This document shows positions 1 to 8,944 of a stretch of 23,430 nucleotides of DNA, piece by piece. Origin of the DNA: Acidobacteriota bacterium (GTDB taxonomy: Bacteria; Acidobacteriota; Blastocatellia; Pyrinomonadales; Pyrinomonadaceae). A model generated the notes under the pieces. That model made no database searches. It saw nothing but the letters and a program-made list of their open reading frames with translations, and had not been told where the DNA came from. The position numbers were made by a program, and so were the translations under genes. The DNA is taken from the NCBI GenBank assembly GCA_029777145.1, contig JAKOSS010000478.1, positions 1 to 23,430 on the forward strand. Direction: 5' to 3'. Every line of letters starts with the position of its first letter. Position 1 is the stretch's first letter.

Positions 1-1836
1 AGTTCGACATGGCGGCAGGATCTGATCCGCGCGTCGTTCGCCAAACTTCCGAAAGAGAAGATCGCCGATCTGACGAACCAACGAATGCGGCAGGACGTCG
101 TTCTTTTCGGGAATGATCAAAAGGAAAAACAGTCGTTGCTGTTTGAAAAGACCAGCGATCCGGACGCCTCGCTCAGCGCGGCCCTCGAAAGCGCGCGGCG
201 CGACGACGAGATCCGCAAGAGATCGCTCGAACGGACCGGACTTTTTGCCGAAGAACTCGCGGCGAGCAACAACTGGGTGATCTCCGGCAAGCGCACGCTC
301 GACGGCAAGGCGATCCTTGCGAACGATCCGCATCTGGCGCCGGCGGCGCCGGGAATCTGGTACCTGACGAGCCTGTCGAGCCCGGCGGTCCGCGTTGCCG
401 GCGTGACTTTTCCGGGTGTTCCCGGGATCGTTCTCGGACACAATGCCTCGATCGCGTGGGGCGCGACAAACGTCGGACCCGACGTGCAGGACCTTTACCG
501 AGAGGAATTCAACGCTGACGGTCGGTACCGGACCGAAAAGGGATTTGTCGCGCCGAAGATCCGCCGCGAGGAGATCAAGGTCCGCACGAACTTGTTGAAG
601 CCCGGAACGGAATCGGAATCGTTCGAGGTGACCGAGACCCGCAACGGAGTTGTCATCACCGATGAAGTCGGCCAGAAGTTCGCCCTGAAATGGACGGCGC
701 GCGATCCGCACAACCAGGAATTCGAGGCATTCTTCAAGCTCAACCGTGCACGCAACTGGAAGGAATTTCAGGACGCGCTCAGGTCGTACGGAGGCGCTTC
801 GCAAAACTTCGTGTACGCCGACACCGGCGGAAACATCGGCTGGTATGCCGCCGGACGCGTGCCGATCCGGCGGACGGGAAGCGGCGAATTGCCGTACGAC
901 GGCTGGACCAACGCCGGCGACTGGATCGGGATGATCCCGTTCGAAGAACTTCCGCACCTTTACAATCCGCCCGGCGGATTGATCGTCACCGCGAACCAAC
1001 GCACGGTCGGGACCGATTACAAGTATTTCGACAGCTTTGCCCGTGATGCCGCGAATCCGTGGCGCGCGCGGCGGATATTCGATCTTCTGAATTCGAACCG
1101 GAAGATCACGATGAACGATGTCCGGGACGTCCAGCTCGACGTCTTCAACGCGCCGTTCTCGACGCTCGCACGTGAGATCGTCGATCGCGGCGCCGCTTCG
1201 CCCGAAACGCTCGCGGCCCTCAAGGGATGGGACGGGCGGACGACCGCCGATGCGAAAGCGCCGGTGATCGTCAACGAAATCCGCAACTGCATCGCGAACA
1301 AGATCGCCGCCGACAATCAGCCTGTTCCGCAGTATGTCGTCCGCGAGCGTCTTCTTTATTGGGTCATCGCCGAGAACGCGGCTCGCTGGCTCCCGAAAGG
1401 TTTTGCGAATTATGACGCGTTGCTCAAGACCTGCGATTCCGAATCGCGGACGGCGCTCTCGCAGCCGAAGCGTTTCGGCCCCGACGAGTCGAAATGGCGC
1501 TGGGGCAACGTCTTCGTCGCGAATTTCCAGCATCCGCTCGCGGTCGTCCCGTTGCTCGGCTCGAAGTTCGTCGTCAAATACACGAACGTCAACGGCAGCG
1601 GCCAGACGCCGAATGTGGGGTCGTATGTCTCGATGCGGCTGATCGCGAGTCCCGGCGACTGGGACCGGACGCGGCACGTGATCCCGCTCGGCGAGTCGGG
1701 CGATCCGGAGAGTCCGTTCTGGAAGGATCAGTTTGAAGATTGGCGGACCGGCAAGCCGTCTGTCTTTCCGTTTTCGAAAGAGGCGGTGCTGAAAGCCGAA
1801 GTATCGTCGGTCGCACTTGAACCCTGGAAGAAATGA
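1..1836 (+). CDS. Penicillin acylase family Ntn-hydrolase, 5' partial
   Basis: The reading frame is open from base 1, so the gene starts outside the window; 611 codons are visible. The family comprises secreted or periplasmic amidases (beta-lactam acylase, acyl-homoserine-lactone acylase and similar) made as a precursor that cuts itself into alpha and beta chains. The beta-chain start is visible: AAS-NNWVISG, with the nucleophile Ser at codon 89 (nt 265-267). It is followed by the family hallmark NDPHL and W-Y-L. Near the C-terminus, NGSGQTPNVGSYVSMR and the G-[DE]SG-x-P-x-SP-x-W segment match the usual end of the beta chain. The signal peptide and most of the alpha chain are missing. The natural substrate cannot be told from sequence. 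The stop codon directly abuts the stop of the convergent ruvX gene. Family assignment is firm; specificity is unknown. Confidence 0.93.
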   Translation, partial: SSTWRQDLIRASFAKLPKEKIADLTNQRMRQDVVLFGNDQKEKQSLLFEKTSDPDASLSAALESARRDDEIRKRSLERTGLFAEELAASNNWVISGKRTLDGKAILANDPHLAPAAPGIWYLTSLSSPAVRVAGVTFPGVPGIVLGHNASIAWGATNVGPDVQDLYREEFNADGRYRTEKGFVAPKIRREEIKVRTNLLKPGTESESFEVTETRNGVVITDEVGQKFALKWTARDPHNQEFEAFFKLNRARNWKEFQDALRSYGGASQNFVYADTGGNIGWYAAGRVPIRRTGSGELPYDGWTNAGDWIGMIPFEELPHLYNPPGGLIVTANQRTVGTDYKYFDSFARDAANPWRARRIFDLLNSNRKITMNDVRDVQLDVFNAPFSTLAREIVDRGAASPETLAALKGWDGRTTADAKAPVIVNEIRNCIANKIAADNQPVPQYVVRERLLYWVIAENAARWLPKGFANYDALLKTCDSESRTALSQPKRFGPDESKWRWGNVFVANFQHPLAVVPLLGSKFVVKYTNVNGSGQTPNVGSYVSMRLIASPGDWDRTRHVIPLGESGDPESPFWKDQFEDWRTGKPSVFPFSKEAVLKAEVSSVALEPWKK

Positions 1837-2316
1837 TCAGCGGCGCCGGAGCAGGTCGAGCGTGTCCGATAGGATGATCGCCGCCGCCTCGGCGTCGACC
1901 TTTTCGAAGATCTTTCTGAGGTTGTGCCCGCGCTCGTGGAGATTCTCTCTGGCGGCGATCGACGAGGCGCGTTCGTCCTGCAGGATCACCGGGATCTCGA
2001 GCGACAACGCAAAGTTGTTCGCCAGCCGGCGGACATCGGCCGACATTTCGGTTTCGTCGCCGTGAAAACCGAGCGGCAAACCCAACACCAGCGCGACGGC
2101 ATCAAACTCGGTCAGAATGTTCCGGGTTTCAACGAGAAGCGCTTTCCAGTTGGTTCGTTTGATGGTCCTGACGGCCCGCGCGACGAACCGCGTTTCATCG
2201 CAGACAGCGACGCCAACGTTGCGCGTTCCGATGTCGAGCGCGACCAGCCGGCCGTGCTCGGGGACGCGAGAAATATCTGTAAAGGCGTCCTGATTAGTAA
2301 TTTCTTTTCGTTGCAC
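1837..2316 (-). CDS. ruvX: RuvX/YqgF-type RNase H-fold nuclease (putative Holliday junction resolvase / pre-16S rRNA nuclease)
   Basis: RuvX (YqgF) is a small RNase H-fold protein linked to Holliday-junction processing and to maturation of the 16S rRNA 5' end. I chose the GTG at 2316, giving 159 residues, close to the family norm of about 140. A longer frame back to 2514 would overlap the next gene and add 66 residues of non-family sequence. Visible motifs are ALDIGTRNVGVAV with catalytic Asp28, LGLPLG (about 79-83), QDERASS with Asp114/Glu115, and KVDAEAAAIIL with Asp141. All the acidic positions expected for activity are present. No strong Shine-Dalgarno is seen before the GTG. The gene is divergent from the S41 gene across a 140-bp spacer and convergent with the acylase gene. 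Confident in the family; the exact start is less certain. Confidence 0.9.
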   Translation of the reverse strand: MQRKEITNQDAFTDISRVPEHGRLVALDIGTRNVGVAVCDETRFVARAVRTIKRTNWKALLVETRNILTEFDAVALVLGLPLGFHGDETEMSADVRRLANNFALSLEIPVILQDERASSIAARENLHERGHNLRKIFEKVDAEAAAIILSDTLDLLRRR

Positions 2317-2456
2317 GGAAACCCCGAATAATAGATAATCGTAAAACTTTGCTGATTGATAATTGTTGATCTTCGAACGCGAATTGTAAATGTCCGGCGG
2401 GTTTTGGACGGTCGGACGGCGGCGGTCGAAGTTTAATCGTTCAGCAGACAAGAGAA

Positions 2457-3746
2457 ATGATGTCATTCCGCGGAAAAATAATCGTCGCTTTATTTTCGGC
2501 TGCAGTAGTTTCATATGCCTTGCTCGGCGGATTTCTCGGTTCGTACGCGCAACAGCCGATCAACGATCCCGGAGCGCAGATGAGGATCTTCGGATCCGTC
2601 CTGCAGCATGTTTACAACGACTACGTCGACGTGCCGAATCTCGAGCGTGTCCGGGGCGGCGCCCTTCGGGGACTGCCGGCTTCTCTCGATCCGTACTCGT
2701 CGTATCTGACCGCTGATCAGGTCAAGGATTTCCAAGCCAACAAGCAGAACACGCTGGCCGGTGTCGGGGCAGAATTCTCGTCGATCTCGTCGTATCTTTA
2801 CGTCGTTTCGGTGATCAGGGATTCGCCGGCCGACAAGGCGGGACTGAAAGCGGGCGACGTCATCGAGTACATCGAAAACCGCGCGACGCGCGACATTTCG
2901 CTTTACGACGCGAGGCAATTGATCCTCGGTGAACCCGGAACGAGCGTCAAGCTGCGCGTTCTTCGCGCGAGCGCCAAGCCGCAGACCGTTACCGTCGTTC
3001 GCGGAAATTACCAGATCCCGAAGGCGGAAAGCCGCGTCGAGAGCGGAAAGATCGGCGTCGTCAAGATCTACAGCCTCGAGAAAGGCGAAGCGAACGACAT
3101 CCGAACGCAGGTTCAGTCGTTGATCAAGCAAGGCGTACAGAAGATCGTTCTCGATCTGCGCGGAGTCGCGGCGGGTTCGATCGACGAGGCGGCCGAGGCC
3201 GCGAACCTGTTCATCAAGGACGGAACGCTCGCGCAGGTGATCGGACGGGAAGCCAAACCGATCAAGACATATACGGCGGATCCCGCGAAGACGATCTTTG
3301 AAGGGCGCGTCTCGGCGCTGATCGATATCGGCACGGCGGGTGCGGGAGAAGTGGTCGCGGCGGCGATAAAGGATCTGAAGCGCGGCGACGTTATCGGCGA
3401 ACGCAGTTTCGGTGCGGGTACCGAGCAGAAGCTTTTCACGTTGCGTGCCGGAGACGGCATGCTCTTGACGATCGCGAAGTGGGCGTCGCCCGACGGAAAG
3501 ACCTTCCTCGGCGAGGACCGCGCGAGTTCGGGAATCATGCCGACCGTCGAGGTGAAACGTCCGGAAACGCCGGAACCGCTCGAGGTCGAGGATCTCGTCG
3601 ATCAGCAGGATGACAGCCAGCAGCCGGGAGCGTCGCCGACGCCGACCCCGAAACCGGAACAGCCGAAGGTCCTTGAAGATATTCAGTTGAAGAAAGCGCT
3701 TGAACTGATGACTCAGGAGAAGGAACCTGCGGCAAAGGCTGAGTAA
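2457..3746 (+). CDS. S41 (CtpA/Prc-like) family protein with PDZ domain, predicted catalytically inactive
   Basis: 429 residues with the usual CtpA layout: an N-terminal signal anchor (about 5-30), an N-terminal helical region with SLDPYSSYLT, a PDZ domain (about 100-180), then the S41 fold (about 195-360) and a Pro/Gln-rich tail. Active members are Ser/Lys proteases in which Ser sits in G-S-A-S-A-S-E and Lys in F-G-K-G, 25 residues later. Here those segments read GTAGAGE (292-298) and FGAGTEQ (318-324), so the nucleophile is Gly295 and the general base is Ala320, at exactly the expected spacing. The preceding DLRGNPGG motif is also changed, to DLRGVAAGS. The fold looks intact and the frame is open, so this resembles a maintained pseudoenzyme, perhaps an envelope scaffold or regulator, more than decay. 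ATG at 2457 follows AAGAGAA; a second ATG follows immediately. Confidence 0.9.
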   Translation: MMSFRGKIIVALFSAAVVSYALLGGFLGSYAQQPINDPGAQMRIFGSVLQHVYNDYVDVPNLERVRGGALRGLPASLDPYSSYLTADQVKDFQANKQNTLAGVGAEFSSISSYLYVVSVIRDSPADKAGLKAGDVIEYIENRATRDISLYDARQLILGEPGTSVKLRVLRASAKPQTVTVVRGNYQIPKAESRVESGKIGVVKIYSLEKGEANDIRTQVQSLIKQGVQKIVLDLRGVAAGSIDEAAEAANLFIKDGTLAQVIGREAKPIKTYTADPAKTIFEGRVSALIDIGTAGAGEVVAAAIKDLKRGDVIGERSFGAGTEQKLFTLRAGDGMLLTIAKWASPDGKTFLGEDRASSGIMPTVEVKRPETPEPLEVEDLVDQQDDSQQPGASPTPTPKPEQPKVLEDIQLKKALELMTQEKEPAAKAE

Positions 3747-3769
3747 TTACCCTGACAACGCAAATGAAG

Positions 3770-3796
3770 AACGCCCGGATCCGCCGGGCGTTTTTT
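3770..3796 (+). terminator. Rho-independent terminator after the S41 gene
   Basis: A perfect 9-bp stem (AACGCCCGG at 3770-3778 with CCGGGCGTT at 3784-3792) encloses a 5-nt loop and runs into six Ts. It lies 24 bp past the stop codon of the S41 gene. Confidence 0.92.
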
Positions 3797-3895
3797 GTTT
3801 GTTCGATTACCACGAATTATCCGAAAGAACGGCACGATGGTGACATTTGCGCGTTTCGCGTCGTTCGCGGTCGATGCCTTTTGCGTCGGATGATC

Positions 3896-4927
3896 TCACG
3901 ATCCCGTGAGTCTTGAGATCTTTTTCTCCAATTCCCGAACCGCGCGGGCGATGTCTCCGAGACGCCGGAAGGCGGCCGTCGAACGCAGCCAGTCCCGATT
4001 GTCGAATCCGGGAACGCCCGAGATCACCTTGCCGGGCTCGATGTCGTGCGAGGTCGCCGATTTTGCCGTGAGGACTGCGTCGTCCCCGACCTTCAGGTGT
4101 CCGGCGATCCCGACCTGTCCGGCGAGGATAACGCGCTTTCCGATCACCGAACTGCCGGCGAGCCCGGTCTGCGAACAGATCAGCGCATCTTCGTCGACGG
4201 TACAGGAATGTCCGATCTGAACAAGATTGTCGATCTTCGCGCCGCGTTTGATCCTCGTTTCACCGACCGAGGCGCAGTCGATCGCCGAATTGGCGCCGAT
4301 CTCGACATCGTCCTCAAGCACGACGCGTCCGACCTGCGGGATCTTCAGCCAGCGCTTTTCCTCGTCCTTCGCATATCCGAAGCCGTCAGAACCGACGGTC
4401 GTGTTGTTGTGAACGATGCAGCGCGCGCCGACGACGCAGTTCTCGCGAACTGAGACGCCGGAATGGATCTCCGAGTCCTCTCCGATCTCGACGCCGTCGT
4501 AGAGCGTCACGTTCGGGTGGATCCTGACGCGGTCCGCGATCCGGCAGTTCGCACCGACGACCGCGTTCGCCATTATTTCTGCCGTCGGCGAAACCTCGGC
4601 GGATTCGTCGATGACGGCGCTCGGATGGATTCCGGCGCGCGCGGCCGTTCCCGGAAAGAAGGATCTAAGTGCCCTGGTATATGCAAGATACGGATCCGCC
4701 GCACGGACGACGGCGAGGTCCTCGCGAGCCGGTGCCGGCTCTTTCTCATTGAGGAAAATCGCCGACGCGCGGGTTTCGCGTATTTGCGGCGTGTACTTCG
4801 GGTTCGCCAAAAAGGTGATCTGACCGGCCGCCGCAATGTCCAGACCGGCGGCGCCGTCAATTTCCGTCTCGGGATCACCGCTCTCGATCCGGGAGTGCGT
4901 CAAAGCTGCAAGTTCGCTCAGTTTCAT
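3896..4927 (-). CDS. lpxD: UDP-3-O-(3-hydroxyacyl)glucosamine N-acyltransferase
   Basis: LpxD adds the N-linked 3-hydroxyacyl chain from acyl-ACP to UDP-3-O-acyl-glucosamine, the third step of lipid A synthesis, in the cytoplasm as a homotrimer. With the start at 4927 (MKLSELAAL) the protein has 343 residues, close to the 341 of E. coli. An N-terminal uridine-binding domain (1-95) with ITFLANPKY is followed by a left-handed beta helix of hexapeptide repeats (about 100-300). The catalytic His is H240 in NLVQIGHS, and GSDGFGYA (179-186) matches the family. A C-terminal helix (316-340) closes the trimer. An in-frame ATG 16 codons upstream (4975) was rejected because it adds sequence that families do not have. 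The gene stands alone, away from other lipid A genes. Confidence 0.95.
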   Translation of the reverse strand: MKLSELAALTHSRIESGDPETEIDGAAGLDIAAAGQITFLANPKYTPQIRETRASAIFLNEKEPAPAREDLAVVRAADPYLAYTRALRSFFPGTAARAGIHPSAVIDESAEVSPTAEIMANAVVGANCRIADRVRIHPNVTLYDGVEIGEDSEIHSGVSVRENCVVGARCIVHNNTTVGSDGFGYAKDEEKRWLKIPQVGRVVLEDDVEIGANSAIDCASVGETRIKRGAKIDNLVQIGHSCTVDEDALICSQTGLAGSSVIGKRVILAGQVGIAGHLKVGDDAVLTAKSATSHDIEPGKVISGVPGFDNRDWLRSTAAFRRLGDIARAVRELEKKISRLTGS

Positions 4928-5056
4928 AAATCGAACAAAGATATTTAAATGCGGCCGCGGAAAGTTTATAATCACTTATCCAACTTTCTGAGCACTTAGT
5001 CCAGAATCAATCACGACCCCGACCAAATAATTTTTCGACCCAGGAACACCAGAATT

Positions 5057-5638
5057 ATGAGTGAGCAAATTTTATCGCAATCTGAAAAAATTTACACCGC
5101 CGAAGATTATTTGCGTTTCGAGAAGACACAGCCGTCGCAATCGGAACTCAATGGCCGGAACAATCCGTCTTCGGGGTCAAGCCGTCGCCACAACCTGATC
5201 GGGAGCAATACGACGATCGCCATCGGCAGCCGGATCCGCGGGCAAGGGAAAGAGGTCTATGTCAACGACATGCGCGTCAAGATGTCGGCGAACGTCTACT
5301 GCTACCCTGACGTCATCGTCGTGTCCGGCGAGCCGTCCTTCGAGGGGAGGGAATTGGACGTTTTGACGAACCCGACGGTGATCGTCGAGATCATGTCGAG
5401 AACGTCGCTCCAGCAGGACAAGACCGAAAAGCTCGACCGGTATTTGGCGATCGACAGCGTCAAGGAGATCCTTCTCGTCAAGGAAGAGGAAATGCGGATC
5501 GAGCACTATCACCGGCAGAACGCCAGCCAATGGATCTACAGGATCTACACGGTCCGCGAAGACGTCATTTCACTTGATTCCGTCAACTGCAAGATCGCGC
5601 TGAGCGAGATCTACGCGCAGATCAAGTTCGACAGCTAG
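5057..5638 (+). CDS. Uma2 family (DUF820) PD-(D/E)XK-like endonuclease, N-terminal motif altered
   Basis: 193 residues of the Uma2 family, very common in cyanobacteria and other environmental bacteria, with a restriction-endonuclease-like fold and unclear role. Family landmarks are YTAEDYLRFE near the start, RRHNLI (43-48), DMRVKM (71-76), YPDVIVV with Asp85, PTVIVEIMS with Glu111, and D121-K122-x-x-K125. The DNA-cleaving carboxylates therefore look present. The usual 'E-Y-(I/L)-(D/N)-G-x-I' stretch reads S-E-L-N-G-R-N-N (29-36): the tyrosine is missing and hydrophobic positions have become Asn. This may weaken the fold. The gene is flanked by lpxD (divergent) and an unrecognised gene (convergent), with no obvious partner. 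An AGGA box lies about 10 nt before the ATG. Confidence 0.85.
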   Translation: MSEQILSQSEKIYTAEDYLRFEKTQPSQSELNGRNNPSSGSSRRHNLIGSNTTIAIGSRIRGQGKEVYVNDMRVKMSANVYCYPDVIVVSGEPSFEGRELDVLTNPTVIVEIMSRTSLQQDKTEKLDRYLAIDSVKEILLVKEEEMRIEHYHRQNASQWIYRIYTVREDVISLDSVNCKIALSEIYAQIKFDS

Positions 5639-5798
5639 TTGAAGCCGTTTGAAAACCGGGTTGCGGCAACCTCTCGAAGGAAAGTGATTCGAGTCAGGAA
5701 ATCAGCCATTTTAGTACGCAGATCGAGCACATACGGGACATGCCCGGCGAGCGGTCCGCGACCCGAAGGATCAGCAATGGCTTTTCGCCGACCGGGGA

Positions 5799-6281
5799 TC
5801 AACTTCTAATGAATTGATCCCATTGGTGATACAGCTTATCCTGGGTCTTCGCCTTGTTGACGGTAATGTCTTGCTGGATCTCGAAAATTTTGGTTTGCGT
5901 TTCCTGCAAGATCTTCCATCGTTCCATTTGCTGCTTCTGAGCGTCTGATTGCATTTTCGATTGGATATGCGTCATGGCGTTCAAGAGTGACCCTCCACCG
6001 GGCAGGACTCGATTCGAGACCATGACGTGTGTTTGGTCGCCGATCGAGGCCAAAACGGCGCGGTCTAGCGGAGCGGCCGACCAGATCTCGACCGACGCAT
6101 CAGCTGACAGGAACGGACGAAAGGCGACAAGACCACCCATCAGATCCGTACTTTGGCTGGCATCAAAACCGCGAATTTGAACCAATCCGACGCTCGCCGC
6201 TGACAAATTCCGCGACAATTCCGAAAGCTTCTGCGAAATACTCGTCACGCCTTCCGCTGATATTTCTACGGCTGTTGGCAT
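5799..6281 (-). CDS. Hypothetical protein with C-terminal Gln-rich helix
   Basis: I do not recognise this protein. The ATG at 6281 was chosen because AAGGAGAG lies 5 nt upstream; an upstream ATG at 6317 lacks such a site. The product has 160 residues, no signal peptide and no membrane segment. Residues 1-95 look like a small alpha/beta domain with short hydrophobic strands (VGLVQIRGF, GGLVAFRPFL, HVMVSNRVL). Residues 98-157 are strongly helical and rich in Gln, Lys and Asp, which suggests a coiled coil or oligomerisation tail. The gene lies between the Uma2 gene and priA, transcribed the same way as priA and 127 bp past its stop. The ribosome site and intact frame support a real gene; the function is unknown. 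Confidence 0.65.
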   Translation of the reverse strand: MPTAVEISAEGVTSISQKLSELSRNLSAASVGLVQIRGFDASQSTDLMGGLVAFRPFLSADASVEIWSAAPLDRAVLASIGDQTHVMVSNRVLPGGGSLLNAMTHIQSKMQSDAQKQQMERWKILQETQTKIFEIQQDITVNKAKTQDKLYHQWDQFIRS

Positions 6282-6375
6282 TTTCACTCTCCTTGTATTG
6301 TGATTCGACCGATTCATTATTGCCGAACTCCGATAAATAACAAGCCGGCCGAGGGTCGTCGGACGGAAGAATTCG

Positions 6376-6407
6376 AAAAATTGACCGCCGGTGAGCGCGA
6401 TCGGCGG
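6376..6407 (-). terminator. Possible terminator after priA
   Basis: On the minus strand a 6-bp GC stem (CCGCCG, 6402-6407, with CGGCGG, 6385-6390; 11-nt loop) is followed closely by a run of five Ts (plus-strand A-run 6376-6380). It starts just at the priA stop codon. The stem is short and there are four bases between stem and T-run, so confidence is moderate. Confidence 0.4.
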
Positions 6408-6408
6408 G

Positions 6409-8904
6409 TTACAAGAGACTCAACGGATCGATCTCGATACCGGCGATTTTCAGGTCGCAAAAGCGTTCCTGCGCGCCGGCGATCGCGACGTCGACCGTTT
6501 CGCGCAGGGCGCTGCGGCTTGTCGCTTTGACGAGGATCTGCAATCGGAATTCGTTCTTTAGACGCGAAAGCGGCGCCGGCGCGGGGCCGAGGATGCGGCA
6601 CCTGCGGGCCGTATCGGCCTTCGTCAGTTCCTCACGCATTATTTGCGCGTTGTCGAAGGCATACGCGTAGTTCTGATGCTTGAAGAGGATCGAAGCGAGG
6701 GCGGTGAACGGCGGATACCCGAGCCTTTGCCGGAATGCCGTCTCTTCGGCGTAGAATCCCGAATAATCCTGCGTGTTGGCGTGTCGAAGCGCGTAATGAT
6801 CCGGATAATATGTTTGGATGATCACCCGTCCCGGAAGCTCGCCGCGGCCGGCGCGGCCGGCGACTTGCGTCAGAAGCTGAAACGTTCTTTCGGCGGAACG
6901 AAAATCCGGCATTGCCAGTCCGGCGTCGACCGATATCACGCCGACGAGCGTGACGTTCGGGAAGTCATGTCCTTTGGCGAGCATCTGCGTGCCGACGAGC
7001 ATGTCGATCTCGCCCGCACTGAATTTGTCGAGGACCGATTCCATGTCCTGCCGCCGCGCGGTCGTGTCACGGTCAACCCGTGCGATCCGCAATTCGGAAA
7101 ACTTCATTCGCAGCTGATCCTCGACCTGCTCTGTCCCTTCACCCATAAAATACAGGTATTTTCCGTTGCATGACGGACACGAATCAGGCACCCGTTCGCG
7201 GTGGTTGCAATAGTGACAGACCATCTTCGCGTCCCGCCGATGGTAGGTGAGCGTGATGTCGCAGTTGCGGCACCGGATCGCCTCGCCGCAACTCCGGCAG
7301 AGAACGAATTGGGAGAATCCGCGGCGGTTCAGGAGGATGATCGACTGCTCGCCCTTGGCGTGCGTCTCGACGATCGCGTCGGTCAGCGTCTTCGAAAACA
7401 CGACGTCGTGCCCCGCGGCCCGGAATTCGTTGCGCATATCGACGATCTCGGCCGATGCCAGCGGACGGTTTCCGATCCGGTTCGCAAGCTCGAGATATTC
7501 GTACTTTCCGACCTCCGAATTGCGGAAAGTCTCGAGCGCCGGGGTCGCCGAACCGAGGACGACGACGGCGTTCGCGAATCGCGCGCGGACGACGGCGACA
7601 TCGCGTCCGTTGTAGTACGGAGATTCGTTCTGGCGATACGATGCGTCGTGTTCTTCGTCGACGACGACGATCCCGAGATCTTTGAGCGGCGCAAACACGG
7701 CCGAGCGAGTGCCGATGACGACGCGGGCGTCGCCGCGGCGAATGCGGCGCCATTCGTCGAAACGTTCCCCGGGTGAGAGGTTTGAGTGCAGGATCGCCAC
7801 GTCGGTTCCGAAGACGGCGCGAAGCCGCCGCGAAAAGACCGGCGTCAGCGCGATCTCCGGAACGAGCATCAGCGCCGATCGGCCATGGTTACGGGCGTGG
7901 TCCATCGCGCGGATGTAGATCTCGGTTTTTCCGCTTCCGGTGACCCCGTGAAGCAAGAACGCCGCGTAGGCACCAACGTCCTCAGCCCGGCAGATCCGCT
8001 CGAGCACGCTTTCCTGATCCGCCGTCAGCTTGATCGTCTTGTGTGACGGCGGCGCCGACTGGCGAAACGGGTCACGCAGGATCTCCTTCTCGAATATCTC
8101 GACGAGCCCCTTCTTTTCGAGCGTTTTGATCGGAGATGCGCTGACTTCGGCGACCTCGATCAACTCCGAGAGCAACATGTCTCCGGCATCCTGCAGGACG
8201 CCGACAACCCTTGCCTGGACTTCCGGCAGTTCAGACGCGTCGGGCGGCGATCCGGTGAGGCGCACGGCAAGCCGGTTCTTCTGTGACGTCGCCGCACGAA
8301 CTTCGGCGAGTTCGACGGTCACGACACCGGCCGCCGCGAGTTCCCGGACGGCACGCGCCGCCGCGGCCTTGCCGATCGATCGTTCGAGTTGTTTTGCAGG
8401 CGTCGGCCCGTGTTCGGCAAGATGGCGCAGGATCAGCTGTTTGTTCGTCTTCGGAGCGACGATCGTCGAAGCCTCGGCCCGACCCTGATCGGTCAAGCCG
8501 ACGACCTGTTCGACGTTGGCGTTGATTCCCGCGGGCAGCGACGCGCGCAACACCTCGCCCCAGGCGCTCGCATAATACTCGGCGGTCCAGCGGGTCAGTT
8601 TGAGGATCTCTTCGGTGATCAGCGGATCCTCATCGGCGATCGAAAGCACATCGCGGATCTTTTCAGTGCCGGCGGCTCGTGGCCCATCCGGCAGCGATTG
8701 ATGGATCGCAACAATATAACCCGTGAGCTGGCGCTTTCCGAACGGCACGACGGCGCGGACACCAAGCGACGGGGGCGAGTCAAGCAGGCGGTACGTGAAC
8801 GTTTGCCGCAAGGGCAACGGCAACGCTACTTCGACGAACAGCGCTTCTTCGGTTGTGGCGCGGGGCGGCAATTCCATTCGAAAGCTTTGAACGACCGTAT
8901 CCAA
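6409..8904 (-). CDS. priA: Primosomal replication-restart helicase PriA
   Basis: PriA recognises stalled or collapsed forks and reloads the replicative helicase. The protein has about 831 residues, longer than E. coli PriA (732) mainly through extra N-terminal and winged-helix sequence. The order seen is: 3'-OH-binding domain (about 20-125); winged-helix region (about 145-270); SF2 helicase core with Walker A GVTGSGKTE (320-328), DEEH (416-419), GSATP (451-455) and QVAGRAGRG (680-688); and an inserted zinc-binding module with eight cysteines (536, 539, 545, 548, 563, 566, 576, 579). All key residues are intact. The start is uncertain: TTG at 8904 has GGAG about 10 nt upstream, while an ATG nine codons later (8877) has no clear ribosome site. 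It is divergent from the gene at 9031. Confidence 0.96.
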   Translation of the reverse strand: MDTVVQSFRMELPPRATTEEALFVEVALPLPLRQTFTYRLLDSPPSLGVRAVVPFGKRQLTGYIVAIHQSLPDGPRAAGTEKIRDVLSIADEDPLITEEILKLTRWTAEYYASAWGEVLRASLPAGINANVEQVVGLTDQGRAEASTIVAPKTNKQLILRHLAEHGPTPAKQLERSIGKAAAARAVRELAAAGVVTVELAEVRAATSQKNRLAVRLTGSPPDASELPEVQARVVGVLQDAGDMLLSELIEVAEVSASPIKTLEKKGLVEIFEKEILRDPFRQSAPPSHKTIKLTADQESVLERICRAEDVGAYAAFLLHGVTGSGKTEIYIRAMDHARNHGRSALMLVPEIALTPVFSRRLRAVFGTDVAILHSNLSPGERFDEWRRIRRGDARVVIGTRSAVFAPLKDLGIVVVDEEHDASYRQNESPYYNGRDVAVVRARFANAVVVLGSATPALETFRNSEVGKYEYLELANRIGNRPLASAEIVDMRNEFRAAGHDVVFSKTLTDAIVETHAKGEQSIILLNRRGFSQFVLCRSCGEAIRCRNCDITLTYHRRDAKMVCHYCNHRERVPDSCPSCNGKYLYFMGEGTEQVEDQLRMKFSELRIARVDRDTTARRQDMESVLDKFSAGEIDMLVGTQMLAKGHDFPNVTLVGVISVDAGLAMPDFRSAERTFQLLTQVAGRAGRGELPGRVIIQTYYPDHYALRHANTQDYSGFYAEETAFRQRLGYPPFTALASILFKHQNYAYAFDNAQIMREELTKADTARRCRILGPAPAPLSRLKNEFRLQILVKATSRSALRETVDVAIAGAQERFCDLKIAGIEIDPLSLL

Positions 8905-8944
8905 GTGTAGAGGGCTCCGGACCGGGCCCGGCGGTTATCGCATA

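Noticed and set aside
2317..2514. N-terminal extension of RuvX to an ATG at 2514
   Set aside because: It adds 66 residues of non-family sequence and overlaps the start of the S41 gene; the GTG at 2316 gives a normal length.
5640..5798. Gap between Uma2 and the hypothetical gene
   Set aside because: Only a 5-bp GGTTG/CAACC stem without T-run was seen; no gene or site could be supported.
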